Positions 36,002 through 45,910 of a stretch of 64,000 nt of DNA are shown piece by piece; position 1 is the first letter of the stretch; each line of letters starts with the position of its first letter. The translations under genes were made by a program, and so were the position numbers. Origin of the DNA: Hyphomicrobiales bacterium (lineage in GTDB: Bacteria > Pseudomonadota > Alphaproteobacteria > Rhizobiales > Xanthobacteraceae); contig JACESF010000013.1 in NCBI GenBank assembly GCA_013911975.1, positions 1 through 64,000 of the forward strand, read 5' to 3'. The notes beneath the pieces are model-generated. The model was not told the DNA's origin and made no database searches. It worked only from the letters and a program-made list of their open reading frames with translations.

Positions 36002-38065
36002 TCAGGCGGCGCGGATCCGGGTCACGAAGCTGTCGGTGGCGTTCCGCAGGTCGGAAGACGTCCGGGACAGTTCGGACGAGGCTTCCAGAAGCTGGCTCGC
36101 CGCGCTGCCGGTCTCGGCGGCGGTGCGCGACACTTCCGCCATGTTGCTGGTGGCACCGCGTGCGCCGTCGGACGCCCGGGAGATGGAATGGGCGATCTCC
36201 TGGGTGGCGGCGGACTGCTGGGAGACCGCCGAGGCGATGGAACCGGCGATCTCGCTGATCTCGCCGATGGTCTCTGCGATGTCCGAGATGGCCTTCACGG
36301 CGTCGTCTGTGGCGCTTTGCACGGTGGAGATCTGGGCCTCGATCTCGGCGGTGGCCTTGGCGGTCTGGTCCGCCAGATTCTTCACTTCGCTGGCCACGAC
36401 CGCGAAGCCGCGCCCCGCCTCGCCCGCACGCGCCGCCTCGATGGTGGCGTTGAGGGCCAGCAGGTTGGTCTGGCCGGCGATGTTGGTGATGAGGCTCAGG
36501 ATGTCGCCGATGCGCCGCGCGGCCTCCAGGAGGCGGGTGATCTTGCCCGCCGCGTCGTTCGCTTCCTGCACCGCCACCCCGGCGATGCGGGTGGATTCCT
36601 CCACCTGGGTGCCGATCTGGTCCACGGACGCGGAAAGTTCCTCGGCGGCGGCGGCCACGGTCTCCACCATGGTGGCGGCCATCTGGGCCGCTTCGGAGGC
36701 CTCGCCGGAGCGGTGGGAGGTGCTTTCCGCCATCCCGGCCATGGCGCGGGCCGAGGCCTGGAGTTCCTCGGATGTCGCGGAGACGGCGCCCGCGATGCGG
36801 CCCACCGCGCGGTCCAACTCGTCCGCCACGTCCTGGAAGGCGGTGCGCCGTTCCACTTCCATCTTCTCGCGCATGGCGCCCTGCTCGGCCTGGAGGCGCA
36901 CCATCTCGATGGAATTGTTGCGCAGCACTTCCACGGCGCGGGCGATCTCGCCGATCTCGTCCTTTCGCGCGAGGCCCACCACGTTCACGTCCAGGACGCC
37001 CTGGGCGATCTTCTCGATGTCGACCGCCATGACGCGGATGGGCTGCACCACCCGGCGCGTGATGAAGATGGCGAACCCGACCACCACCAGCAGGATGACG
37101 GTGCACAGGACCATGGCGCCGATGAAGCCGGTGCGGGCCTGGGCCATGTGCTCGTCGGACATGGCGTCGGCGGCGGTGAAGGCGGCGTCGCGCGGCGCCA
37201 GGGCCGCCACCAGGGCCGGGCGCACCCGGGCGCGCCACGCATCCACGGTGAAGGCCGGCTTGCCGTTGAGGGCGCCCTGGAAGGCCGCGAGGCTTTCCGC
37301 GCCGAGGCCGGTCATGAATTCCGCCTTCGCGCGCTCCGCCGCCGCCTCGATGCCGGGCAGGTCGCGCAGCTCGCTCACCGCGTGCTCCAGCATGGACCAC
37401 AGCGCGCGGATCTGCCCCTCATACATGTAGAACTGCTCCACCTGCGCGGGCGTGATGGGCTTCTGATTGCCGAAATAGGTGGTGAGCATCGTCGAGCGGC
37501 GCCCGCCGATGTCGCGCATCATGAGGGAGAGCCGCGCCATGGCCGCGAGGCGGCCGATCTCGGCATTGTTGTCGCTGACCCGCAGTTCGAGCGTGTCGGA
37601 CAGGCGGCTCACCGCCGCCAGGAGATTGGTGGTGTCCGTGATGTAGCGCGCGGCGGCATCGGGCGCGCGCTGGGCCAGCGGCTTCACGATCTGCGCGTCG
37701 GCCTGGGTCCGGGCCGCCTTCACGCCCGCGACGATCTTGGCGAACGCCTCGTCCACCATCTTGGCGTCGGCTCCGTCCAGCGCGGACTTCGTGGCCGCAA
37801 TGGCGGCGAGGGATTCATCGGCCCGGGTCGTCGGCGGCTTGGCCGCCGCTGCAGTCTCGCTGAGGAGGAGCTGGTTGTAGTCGCCCCGCTCCACGGACAG
37901 GCGCTCGCTCAGATAGGCAAGGTTCGCCAGGACTTCCATCAGTTCCTGGGCCGCCGTCGCCTGCTGCCATTTGCGCCATTCGCCGATGGCGAACACCACG
38001 CCGCCGGCCATGGCCACCGCGCCGATGAGGGAGATCGAAAGAAGAAAAAGGCCGCGAACGCGCAT
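36002..38065 (-). CDS. Methyl-accepting chemotaxis protein
   Basis: [40 protein letters not shown]. Confidence 0.95.
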   Translation of the reverse strand: MRVRGLFLLSISLIGAVAMAGGVVFAIGEWRKWQQATAAQELMEVLANLAYLSERLSVERGDYNQLLLSETAAAAKPPTTRADESLAAIAATKSALDGADAKMVDEAFAKIVAGVKAARTQADAQIVKPLAQRAPDAAARYITDTTNLLAAVSRLSDTLELRVSDNNAEIGRLAAMARLSLMMRDIGGRRSTMLTTYFGNQKPITPAQVEQFYMYEGQIRALWSMLEHAVSELRDLPGIEAAAERAKAEFMTGLGAESLAAFQGALNGKPAFTVDAWRARVRPALVAALAPRDAAFTAADAMSDEHMAQARTGFIGAMVLCTVILLVVVGFAIFITRRVVQPIRVMAVDIEKIAQGVLDVNVVGLARKDEIGEIARAVEVLRNNSIEMVRLQAEQGAMREKMEVERRTAFQDVADELDRAVGRIAGAVSATSEELQASARAMAGMAESTSHRSGEASEAAQMAATMVETVAAAAEELSASVDQIGTQVEESTRIAGVAVQEANDAAGKITRLLEAARRIGDILSLITNIAGQTNLLALNATIEAARAGEAGRGFAVVASEVKNLADQTAKATAEIEAQISTVQSATDDAVKAISDIAETIGEISEIAGSIASAVSQQSAATQEIAHSISRASDGARGATSNMAEVSRTAAETGSAASQLLEASSELSRTSSDLRNATDSFVTRIRAA

Positions 38066-38182
38066 CTGGAGCCCCTCGCCCGAACGGGCATGCCGAAACC
38101 TCAAGAGCGCTAAAATCGATGGCTTGCGCGGGGCTTGAGCAGGCGCGGCGCGGGGCGGGGCGCCGAAGACAAACCAAAGAAA

Positions 38183-38208
38183 AACCCGCCCGGATGTGCC
38201 GGGCGGGT
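38183..38208. terminator. Hairpin terminator
   Basis: ACCCGCCCGGatgtgCCGGGCGGGT with A-rich flank on the plus strand (T-rich on minus), downstream of the minus-strand ORF. Confidence 0.7.
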
Positions 38209-38228
38209 CGAAACGTCACGGGGCGATC

Positions 38229-38762
38229 TCACCAGCCGCAGTGCAGGCCGCCATAGGGGCCGCGCCAGCAATGGCCGCCATAGCCCGGCCCCACCCACCA
38301 ATCGATGAACAGGCTCGCCGCCTGGCCGGACACCGGCGCCTCGGGGCTGAGGACCTTGATGGTGTAGGTGAGCGTGTCGCCGGACAGGACCGGGTCGGTC
38401 AGTTCCACCACCGACACCTTGGAGGTGCCGTCCTTGGTCACCGAGAGGGTGGCGTTGGGCGGATCCTTCTGGAAATTGTCCTTCCCCTGGTTCCAGAAGC
38501 TGACGAATTTCGGGGTGGCCGTGTCGCCGGTCATGCGCTCGGGGCGGTCCGAGAACATCACCGTCTGGGGCGAGACGCCCTTCAGCACCAGCTTGTTGCC
38601 GTCGACGGTCGCGGAATCCGCGGTCTGGACGAACAGCCAGTTGGCCGCCGGCATGGGGACCGACGCCGTGGGATTGTCGGCCGCCATGGCCGGCACGGCG
38701 GCGGCCAGGGTGCCTGCGATCAGGGCTGCACTCAACCAAGTCTTGCTCAATGAAGTCTTCAT
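38229..38762 (-). CDS. Secreted hypothetical protein
   Basis: MKTSLSKTWLSAALIAGTLAAAVPAMA signal peptide; Gly/Trp/His-rich C-terminus GYGGHCWRGPYGGLHCGW. Confidence 0.75.
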   Translation of the reverse strand: MKTSLSKTWLSAALIAGTLAAAVPAMAADNPTASVPMPAANWLFVQTADSATVDGNKLVLKGVSPQTVMFSDRPERMTGDTATPKFVSFWNQGKDNFQKDPPNATLSVTKDGTSKVSVVELTDPVLSGDTLTYTIKVLSPEAPVSGQAASLFIDWWVGPGYGGHCWRGPYGGLHCGW

Positions 38763-38894
38763 GGGAGCCTCCCACTGTCTTTTGACGGGGCGGACCCTAG
38801 CAGGCTCCCAATAAAAGAAAATATCTGAAACCCTCTATTGCAGTAATTTAAGATGGCGCATGAACGTTGCGTAATGTTCGTCCGTCCGAATGCT

Positions 38895-40031
38895 TTATGC
38901 CTGCCGCTTGAGGAGGATGGCGGCGAGGGCGAACGCGCCGCAGGCGATGGCCGCCACATAGGCCAGGCCGTGCACGAAGACCTGCATGGCAAGCCCGGCC
39001 GCCAGCGGCCCCACCAGGGCGCCGCCGCCCCAGACGAGGCCCATGACCGCGTAGATGCCCACCAGTTCGCCGCCCTTGAAGCGCGAGCCCACGACCGTGA
39101 GCATGATGGTGGCGACGCCCACGAACGAGCCGCCCCACACGAACAGCAGGCTGTAGGCCGCCCATTCATGGCCCATGGTGAACGGCCACAGCACGGCGCC
39201 GAGGGTGGCGATGACTGCCAGGATGATCACCAGCCGGCGGCGGTCCATCTTGTCGCCCAGCCAGCCGATGGGAAGCTGGAGCAGGATGGCGCCCACCATC
39301 ATGCAGGTGATGAGGCGGGTGGCGTCGCCCTCGCTCCAGCCCACGTTCACCGCATAGATGGCGAGGAAGGACAGGCCCGCCGCCTCCAGCGCCGCGTTCA
39401 GCAGCGTGGCCGACAAGGCGAGGGGGGCGAGGCGCATGTAATGGACGGGGCTCGAATGGGACGGCTCCTCGAACACCGGCGCCTGCACCTTGGGGGAGGC
39501 GATGAACAGGGCGGAGAACAGCGCAAGGCCCGCACCGACGGCGTAGGGCAGGATGCCGGACGTGCCGATCAGCGACAGGATCAGCGGCCCCATGGCGAAG
39601 CCCACCGACAGCGCGGCGGTGTAGGTCGCCATGGCGCGGGCGCGGGTTTCCTCGGTGCTGAGGCTGTTGATCCAGGTCTCGGAGAGCACGAACAGCGTCT
39701 CGGAGGCGGCGCCCAGCAGGAAGCGCAGGGGGAACCAGAGCCAGACCACGGGCATGAGCGGGAAGCCCATGAGCGTGACGGCGGCGAGCGCGAGCGCCGT
39801 GAGGATCAGCTTGCGCGCGCCGAACAGGGCGACGATGCGGGGCAGCACCATGGCGGTGGCGAGGATGCCCACCGCATGCATGGCGGCGTTGGCGCCGATG
39901 GCGGCCTCGCTCAGGCCCTTCTCCGCCAGGTCCAGCGCGATGAGCGCGGCGCTGAGGCTGTAGGTGAGGCCGAACATCATCGCGGTGGCGATGACGGCTC
40001 CCCGGGACAGGAGATTCGAGCCGGAGGTCAT
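38895..40031 (-). CDS. MFS transporter
   Basis: 12-TM pattern; MMFGLTYSLSAALIALDLAEKGLSEAAIGANAAMHAVG; GWLGDKMDRRRLV. Confidence 0.88.
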   Translation of the reverse strand: MTSGSNLLSRGAVIATAMMFGLTYSLSAALIALDLAEKGLSEAAIGANAAMHAVGILATAMVLPRIVALFGARKLILTALALAAVTLMGFPLMPVVWLWFPLRFLLGAASETLFVLSETWINSLSTEETRARAMATYTAALSVGFAMGPLILSLIGTSGILPYAVGAGLALFSALFIASPKVQAPVFEEPSHSSPVHYMRLAPLALSATLLNAALEAAGLSFLAIYAVNVGWSEGDATRLITCMMVGAILLQLPIGWLGDKMDRRRLVIILAVIATLGAVLWPFTMGHEWAAYSLLFVWGGSFVGVATIMLTVVGSRFKGGELVGIYAVMGLVWGGGALVGPLAAGLAMQVFVHGLAYVAAIACGAFALAAILLKRQA

Positions 40032-40036
40032 CGCGG

Positions 40037-41413
40037 TCACGGCGCTGTTTCCTTGCTGGGAGAGGGAAGGGGCTCGGAGTAGGTGTCGTCGCGCGGGGCG
40101 TCGGAGCCGCGCAGGATGCGGCCGAACATGTGGAAGGCGCCGCGCAGGCGGTCCATCCAGGTCAGGTCCTGGCGCTCCACGATGCGGTGCAGGGCGCGGG
40201 CATAGTCGAGCGCGTAGCCCGGCGTCCAGGTCATGGTCTCCGCGCGCTGGCGCAGCAGCACCGCGACCCAGAGGTCCGGGTTGCACAGCAGGCGGATGAG
40301 GCGCGCCCAGGGATAGTTCGAGGCGAGCGAGCCCTCCAGCGCCGCGTCAAGCGCGGAAGCGACCGCCACCGAGCAGTTTCGGTTGGTGAGGTTGTAGGTG
40401 TTGTCCTGCCGGTAGCCCGCCCAGAAGGCGCGCAGGCGCCGCAGGCTGTAATTGCGGAACACGACGCTGGAATCCGCCTCGCACCAGCCCGCGACTTCCT
40501 CCTCATAGGACGGCTGCAGGCGGCCCGGCATGTCGTTTTCCTTCGTGGCCCGGAACATGGCCATGAAGTCCCCGGACGAGCGGTCGATCTCCACCGCGGG
40601 ATAGTGGCTGATATAGACGCCCGGCGCCTGGAGCGCGGCGTGGCCGGTGGAGATGACGCCGTTCTTGTCCACGGCGGCGATGTAGCGGTCCAGCAGCGGG
40701 CGGCGCTGGGAGACGTCGGCGGAGCCCACCGGCGTCCAGACGCGCACGATCATGGGCGCCTCGGGCTTCGGCTCGTCCTCGAGGCCGATCAGCACGGGCG
40801 CGTTGTCGTACCATTGCCGCTTGCCGAACATGGGCAGGGCGAGGATCGCGACTTCCGGCTCCAGGCTCTTCAGGGAGAAGCTCATGCGCAGGAGCACCCA
40901 GCCGGACAGCATGAGGCTGAGGCTCACGCAGAACGGGATGTTCTTCTCGCGCGGGATGGGCCAGTCGCTGATGATCAGCGCGGCAAGCGCGAATTCCAGC
41001 AGGCCGAATGCCACCACCGACTTCCACGCCGCATAGCGCAGGGCATTAGCGGTGAGGATGCGCAGGATGCCGTCCACGATGAAGGCGGCCGCGAACAGGC
41101 TGGTGACCGCCAGGTCGTTGCGCACCGGGAAGTCCAGGATCAGCGCGGCGAACAGCAGCAGCACCAGCGCGCGGATCAGCGTGAGCCAGCTCTTGACGCC
41201 GCCCGCGACGGAGGAGAAGGCGAGCGCGGCCTGGATGACGAAGATCACGCCGAACGCCTGGGTGGCAAACAGCGTCACGCCGTCGGCCGCATCGACAAAG
41301 ATCATCATGCCGATGAGGGTGAGGACGGCGCCCAGGGCGGCGACCACATACCAGCGGCGGCGAAGGGAATCGGAACCGATCAGAAGAAAGGCAAGCTGCC
41401 CCACCGGCATCAA
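40037..41413 (-). CDS. HdeD-like membrane protein with C-terminal permuted papain-like (NlpC/P60-superfamily) domain
   Basis: N-terminal multi-TM DUF308-like segment; C-terminal TGHAALQAPGVYISHYP ... YNLTNRNCSVAVASALDAALEG. Confidence 0.6.
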   Translation of the reverse strand: MMPVGQLAFLLIGSDSLRRRWYVVAALGAVLTLIGMMIFVDAADGVTLFATQAFGVIFVIQAALAFSSVAGGVKSWLTLIRALVLLLFAALILDFPVRNDLAVTSLFAAAFIVDGILRILTANALRYAAWKSVVAFGLLEFALAALIISDWPIPREKNIPFCVSLSLMLSGWVLLRMSFSLKSLEPEVAILALPMFGKRQWYDNAPVLIGLEDEPKPEAPMIVRVWTPVGSADVSQRRPLLDRYIAAVDKNGVISTGHAALQAPGVYISHYPAVEIDRSSGDFMAMFRATKENDMPGRLQPSYEEEVAGWCEADSSVVFRNYSLRRLRAFWAGYRQDNTYNLTNRNCSVAVASALDAALEGSLASNYPWARLIRLLCNPDLWVAVLLRQRAETMTWTPGYALDYARALHRIVERQDLTWMDRLRGAFHMFGRILRGSDAPRDDTYSEPLPSPSKETAP

Positions 41414-41668
41414 TCCTCAAAACGTTGATCGCCTTCCTAATTCAACTCGCAGATTCGGCCAAGTGTCCAAGCGTTGCTGGGGCTCTGGAAATATTGCGAA
41501 AGAAACAGCAAGACGGGGTGTTGATGCCCCGCGTGTTTGCGGACCGGGCGAAGTCGGCCGCGCAGGGGTGCGCAGTCGGCGCCATGTCCTTCCGTGCCGC
41601 CTGCCGCCGGAACAGGGGCGCCCGTCCGGCGGTTACTTGCGCGGACACGATATTCCAAGGAGGAGCAC

Positions 41669-41914
41669 ATGGCGGCACCGGACATGGAACGGCTGAAGGC
41701 CGACGCGACGGGCAATACCGGCCTCAGCGAGGTGTTGGAGCGGGCGGTCGAGGACTTTGCAAGCACGCAGGATGCGGTGGAATTCCTGGCGAGCAGGGGG
41801 TTCGAGGTCTCCGCGCGGGAATTGTCGCAGACCGCCGCCGAGGAGGCGCAGGAGGCGGCTCCGGAGGGAGAGGGCGGCTATCAGGCCCTGATGCGGTTCG
41901 TCGCGAGCCATTGA
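41669..41914 (+). CDS. Nif11-like (leader-peptide-type) small protein, 81 aa
   Basis: MAAPDMERLKADATGNTGLSEVLERAVEDFASTQDAVEFLASRGFEVSARELSQTAAEEAQEAAPEGEGGYQALMRFVASH; RBS aaggagga. Confidence 0.65.
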   Translation: MAAPDMERLKADATGNTGLSEVLERAVEDFASTQDAVEFLASRGFEVSARELSQTAAEEAQEAAPEGEGGYQALMRFVASH

Positions 41915-41932
41915 GCCGCGCACCCATGCGGA

Positions 41933-41963
41933 AAGGCCCGGGCAGCGCGGCCCGGGCCTTTTG
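41933..41963. terminator. Bidirectional terminator between Nif11-like ORF and mgtE
   Basis: AAGGCCCGGGCagcgcGGCCCGGGCCTTTT. Confidence 0.8.
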
Positions 41964-41965
41964 CG

Positions 41966-43330
41966 TCACAGGATGGTGCCGTGGAGGAACAGCCACGCCA
42001 CGCTGAAATAGATGACGATGCCGGTCACATCCACCAGCGTCGCCACGAACGGGGCCGAGGCGGTGGCGGGGTCGAAGCCCAGCCGCTTGAGGATGAAGGG
42101 CAGCATCGAGCCCGACAGCGAGCCGAAGGTGACGATGCCCACCAGCGCCACGCCGATGGTCACGGACAGAAGCAGCCAGTGCTCGCCATAGTCGAAGATG
42201 CCCAGTTCCTGCCAGATGGCGATGCGGGCGATGCCGATGACGCCGAGGATGGTGCCGAGCACGATGCCCGTGGGCAATTCCCGGAACGCCACCTTGTACC
42301 AGTCCCGCAGGCGCACCTGCTGGAGCGCCAGGGCGCGGATGATGAGGGATGTGGCCTGGGACCCCGAATTGCCGCCTGAACTCATGACGAGCGGGATGAA
42401 GAGCGCCAGAACGATGGCCTTCTCCAGCTCGTCGGAAAACACCTGCATGGCGCTGGTGGTGAGCATTTCCGAGAGGAACAGCACGCACAGCCAGCCGGCG
42501 CGCTTCTGGATCATCTCGCCGAAGCCGATCTGGAGATAGGGCTCGTGGATATGCTCCATGCCGCCCATGCGCTGCACGTCCTCGGTCTGCACGTCGATCA
42601 TGGCGTCGATCATGTCGTCGAAGGTGCAGATGCCGATGATGTGGCCGGTCGTGTCCACCACCGGCACGGCCAGAAGGTCGTACTTGGCAATGAGGCGCGC
42701 CACGTCCCCGCGGTCCGCCAGGGCATTGGCGGTGATGGGCGCGTAGCTCGGCGCGAGGGAGAGGATGGGCGCCGCGGGCGCGGCGGTGAGCAGCGCGCGC
42801 AGCTTCACCACGTTCACCAGCTTCCGGGTGACGGGATCCAGCAGGTAGATGGCGTAGATGGTCTCGCGGGAGGATTCCACTTCCCGCAGGTGGGTCAGCG
42901 TCTGCTCCACGGTCCAGTCGGACGGGATGCTGACGAACTCGGTGGTCATGATGCTGCCCGCGCTGTTGTGCGGGTAGGTGAGCAGCCGGTCGATGCTGGC
43001 GCGGGTGTCGGGCGTCAGCCGGTCCTTCAGCTCGGACCGCTTCGGCTCGGGAAGCCAGCGCAGGATGTCCGCGACGCGGTCGCTGGACATGCGCTCCATC
43101 AGCTCCGCCGCCTTCTCGGCGGGCAGCTCCTCCATGACCTCGCACGCCCAGTCGAAGTCCGGCTGGTCCATGAGTTCCACGGCCCAGTCCTCGGGCAGGG
43201 TGCCCATGAACTGGACCGTGTCCTCCAGCGACTTGCGGTTCAGCAGCTCGACGATGTCGGCCACATGGTGGGCTGCCAGCGCCTTCGGCGATGCGGCGAT
43301 GGCGGCGGTGTCGATCGGATCCTGCTTCAT
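41966..43330 (-). CDS. mgtE: Magnesium transporter MgtE
   Basis: MgtE_N, CBS domains, five TM; PLVMSSGGNSGSQATSLIIRALALQ. Confidence 0.96.
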   Translation of the reverse strand: MKQDPIDTAAIAASPKALAAHHVADIVELLNRKSLEDTVQFMGTLPEDWAVELMDQPDFDWACEVMEELPAEKAAELMERMSSDRVADILRWLPEPKRSELKDRLTPDTRASIDRLLTYPHNSAGSIMTTEFVSIPSDWTVEQTLTHLREVESSRETIYAIYLLDPVTRKLVNVVKLRALLTAAPAAPILSLAPSYAPITANALADRGDVARLIAKYDLLAVPVVDTTGHIIGICTFDDMIDAMIDVQTEDVQRMGGMEHIHEPYLQIGFGEMIQKRAGWLCVLFLSEMLTTSAMQVFSDELEKAIVLALFIPLVMSSGGNSGSQATSLIIRALALQQVRLRDWYKVAFRELPTGIVLGTILGVIGIARIAIWQELGIFDYGEHWLLLSVTIGVALVGIVTFGSLSGSMLPFILKRLGFDPATASAPFVATLVDVTGIVIYFSVAWLFLHGTIL

Positions 43331-43435
43331 CCCTGTCCCCGGTCCCCGCCCGCGTGATGCGGGCCCTCGGGGAAGCCCTTAGCCGGGACCCGCAAACGTC
43401 GTGTGACGCTTCGGAACGGCCCTCTGGGAACGGGA

Positions 43436-44077
43436 TCAGGCGTCGCGGAACACGCCGTCCTCGCCCATGACCTCCAGGCGCCCGGTGGCCACGCCAAAAT
43501 AGGCACCATGCAGGGCCAGCTCGCCCGCTTCCACGCGCTCCGCCACCCAGGGGAAGCTCTTCAGATTGCCGATGGACAGGCGCACGCAGCAATGCTCGCA
43601 GAAGCGCTGGCGCTCCGCCTCGGGCACGTCGGCGGCCAGCGTCTGGCGGCGCGCTTCCTCGGCGATCTCGATCCAGTGGGCGACGAAGTCCTGCGCCCCG
43701 GGAGGCGCGCCCGTGAGCAGAGCGTTCACGCCGCCGCACTGGGCATGGCCCATGACGACGATGCGCTTCACTTCCAGCACGCGCACCGCGAATTCCAGCG
43801 CCGCGCTGGTGCCGTGATAATTGCTGTCCGGCTGATAGGGCGGCACGAGGTTCGCGACGTTGCGGGCCACGAACAGTTCGCCCGGGCCGGCATTGAAGAT
43901 CATCTGGGGATCCACGCGGCTGTCCGAGCAGGCGACCACGAAGGTATCCGGCTTCTGCCCCCGCGCCGCCAGGCGCTCGAACAGGGCCTTGTGATCCGGC
44001 CACGCCACGTCCCGGAACCGCCTGTAGCCGTCGATCAAGCTTTCCATCATATCCAGCCTCGCACGCAGAGCGCCCAT
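43436..44077 (-). CDS. Beta-carbonic anhydrase
   Basis: FVVACSDSRVDPQMIFNAGPGELFVARNVANLVPP; GHAQCGGVNALL. Confidence 0.95.
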   Translation of the reverse strand: MGALRARLDMMESLIDGYRRFRDVAWPDHKALFERLAARGQKPDTFVVACSDSRVDPQMIFNAGPGELFVARNVANLVPPYQPDSNYHGTSAALEFAVRVLEVKRIVVMGHAQCGGVNALLTGAPPGAQDFVAHWIEIAEEARRQTLAADVPEAERQRFCEHCCVRLSIGNLKSFPWVAERVEAGELALHGAYFGVATGRLEVMGEDGVFRDA

Positions 44078-44207
44078 AAAAGAGGCTCCATTGCACCCGC
44101 GGTCAAGATAGCTGCGGTGCACAACGCAAGGACACCCTGCGCTGGCGGAACGCATGCCCCGTTATCGCGTTACTTCCACGAGCGAAATCACACGCAGGAG
44201 AGATGCG

Positions 44208-44285
44208 ATGCGCGGGCTTGTTCTTTGGTTTCTGGGCGTTCCTTTTTCTGTGATCGTCCTGCTGTACCTGTTCAACGTCCTCTGA
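44208..44285 (+). CDS. 25-aa membrane micropeptide MRGLVLWFLGVPFSVIVLLYLFNVL
   Basis: Complete ATG-TGA frame with RBS caggagaga 6-9 bp upstream; almost entirely hydrophobic; absent from the ORF track because of size. Confidence 0.65.
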   Translation: MRGLVLWFLGVPFSVIVLLYLFNVL

Positions 44286-44316
44286 CACGAACGGCCGTCC
44301 ACAGTGGCGAGGCCCT

Positions 44317-44367
44317 ATGCATCCCGCACGTTTTGCCTGAAAATTGTGCAAAACATGCGGGATGCAT
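44317..44367. promoter_or_regulatory. 20-bp inverted repeat (19/20) with 11-nt spacer upstream of urtA
   Basis: ATGCATCCCGCACGTTTTGC - ctgaaaattgt - GCAAAACATGCGGGATGCAT. Confidence 0.8.
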
Positions 44368-44435
44368 GCCCGATTCCCGCCTGCACGGTCGGGCGGTTGC
44401 GGGTTTGGCGGGCCGCATCCCTGCATCGACACTGA

Positions 44436-44451
44436 TGGCATGACGCTTGCT
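44436..44451 (+). promoter_or_regulatory. Putative sigma54 promoter of urtA
   Basis: TGGCATG-ACGC-TTGCT; one mismatch to TGGCACR-N4-TTGCW; about 50 bp upstream of the urtA ATG. Confidence 0.75.
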
Positions 44452-44501
44452 CCAGGCTTTCGGCTGGCCGCGCGCCGGCATGAAAAACACGGAGAGAGCG
44501 C

Positions 44502-45815
44502 ATGCTCGGTTTGCTGGGACGGGCGGCCAAAGGGCTGGGAGTCGGATTGGGGGCTCTCGCCGCGGTGGCGGCGGTGGCGGGGACCATCGGTTCCGCCTCT
44601 GCGCAGGAGACGATCAAGGTCGGCATCCTGCATTCCCTGTCGGGGACCATGGCGATCAGCGAGACCACGCTGAAGAACGTCATGCTCATGCTCATCGAGG
44701 AGCAGAACAAGAAGGGCGGCGTGCTCGGCAAGAAGCTGGAGCCGGTGGTGGTGGACCCCGCCTCCAACTGGCCGCTGTTCGCCGAGAAGGCCCGTGAACT
44801 GGTCACCAAGGACAAGGTGGCGGCGGTGTTCGGCTGCTGGACCTCGGTCAGCCGCAAGTCCGTGCTGCCGGTCTTCAAGGAACTGAATTCGATCCTCTTT
44901 TACCCCGTCCAGTACGAGGGCGAGGAGAGCGAGCGCAACGTGTTCTACACCGGCGCCGCTCCCAACCAGCAGGCCATTCCCGCCGTGGAATACCTGATGA
45001 AGGAAGAGAAGGTGGAGCGCTGGGTGCTGGCGGGCACCGACTATGTCTATCCCCGCACCACCAACAAGATCCTGGAAGCCTTCCTGAAGTCCAAGGGCGT
45101 GAAGCCCGAGGACATCATGATCAACTACACGCCGTTCGGCCAGTCCGACTGGCAGACGATCGTCTCCGACATCAAGAAGTTCGGCTCCGCCGGCAAGAAG
45201 ACGGCCGTGGTATCCACCATCAACGGTGACGCCAACGTGCCCTTCTACAAGGAGCTGGCGAACCAGGGCATCAAGGCGACCGACATCCCGGTCGTGGCCT
45301 TCTCCGTGGGCGAGGAAGAACTCGCCGGCATGGACACGAAGCCCCTCGTCGGCCATCTGGCGGCGTGGAACTACTTCATGTCCATCAAGACCCCGGAGAA
45401 CGATGCCTTCATCAAGCAGTGGCAGGCCTTCATGAAGAATCCGAAGGCGGTGACCAACGATCCCATGGAGGCCCATTATATCGGCTTCAACATGTGGGTT
45501 CAGGCCGTCACCAAGGCCGGCACCACGGACCCGGACAAGGTGATCGCGGCTCTCCCGGGCACCAAGCAGCCGAACCTCACCGGCGGCGTGTCCGAGATGC
45601 TGGCCAACCACCACATCACCAAGCCCGTCTTCATCGGCGAGATCGAGGAGAACGGCCAGTTCGACGTGGTGTGGAAGACCGAGAACCTCATCCCCGGAGA
45701 GGCGTGGTCGCCCCAGCTCGAGGGCTCGAAGTTCCTCGTCGCCGACTGGGTGAAGCTGAACTGCGGCAATTTCGACACCCAGAAGAACGTCTGCCTCGGC
45801 AGCGCCACCAAGTGA
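44502..45815 (+). CDS. urtA: Urea ABC transporter substrate-binding protein
   Basis: ETIKVGILHSLSGTMAISETTLKNVMLMLIEEQNKKGGVLGKKLEPVVVDPASNWPLFAEKARELV. Confidence 0.96.
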   Translation: MLGLLGRAAKGLGVGLGALAAVAAVAGTIGSASAQETIKVGILHSLSGTMAISETTLKNVMLMLIEEQNKKGGVLGKKLEPVVVDPASNWPLFAEKARELVTKDKVAAVFGCWTSVSRKSVLPVFKELNSILFYPVQYEGEESERNVFYTGAAPNQQAIPAVEYLMKEEKVERWVLAGTDYVYPRTTNKILEAFLKSKGVKPEDIMINYTPFGQSDWQTIVSDIKKFGSAGKKTAVVSTINGDANVPFYKELANQGIKATDIPVVAFSVGEEELAGMDTKPLVGHLAAWNYFMSIKTPENDAFIKQWQAFMKNPKAVTNDPMEAHYIGFNMWVQAVTKAGTTDPDKVIAALPGTKQPNLTGGVSEMLANHHITKPVFIGEIEENGQFDVVWKTENLIPGEAWSPQLEGSKFLVADWVKLNCGNFDTQKNVCLGSATK

Positions 45816-45910
45816 GCATGGGGCCCGCCGCTCCGGCGGCGGGCCTGCTTCCTCCGCGGGCCGCCTCCGGGCGGCCCGTTTCATCCGTATCGTGGCGGGG
45901 TCGTGTGGAC

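Noticed and set aside
38866-38887. LexA-like GAAC...GTTC upstream of the 38762 ORF
   Set aside because: Half-sites are spaced 10 nt, not the 7 nt of the alphaproteobacterial or Gram-positive-like LexA boxes.
44317-44367. Inverted repeat as an intrinsic terminator of the micropeptide
   Set aside because: No T-tract after the stem on either strand; position relative to the sigma54 element fits a regulatory site better.
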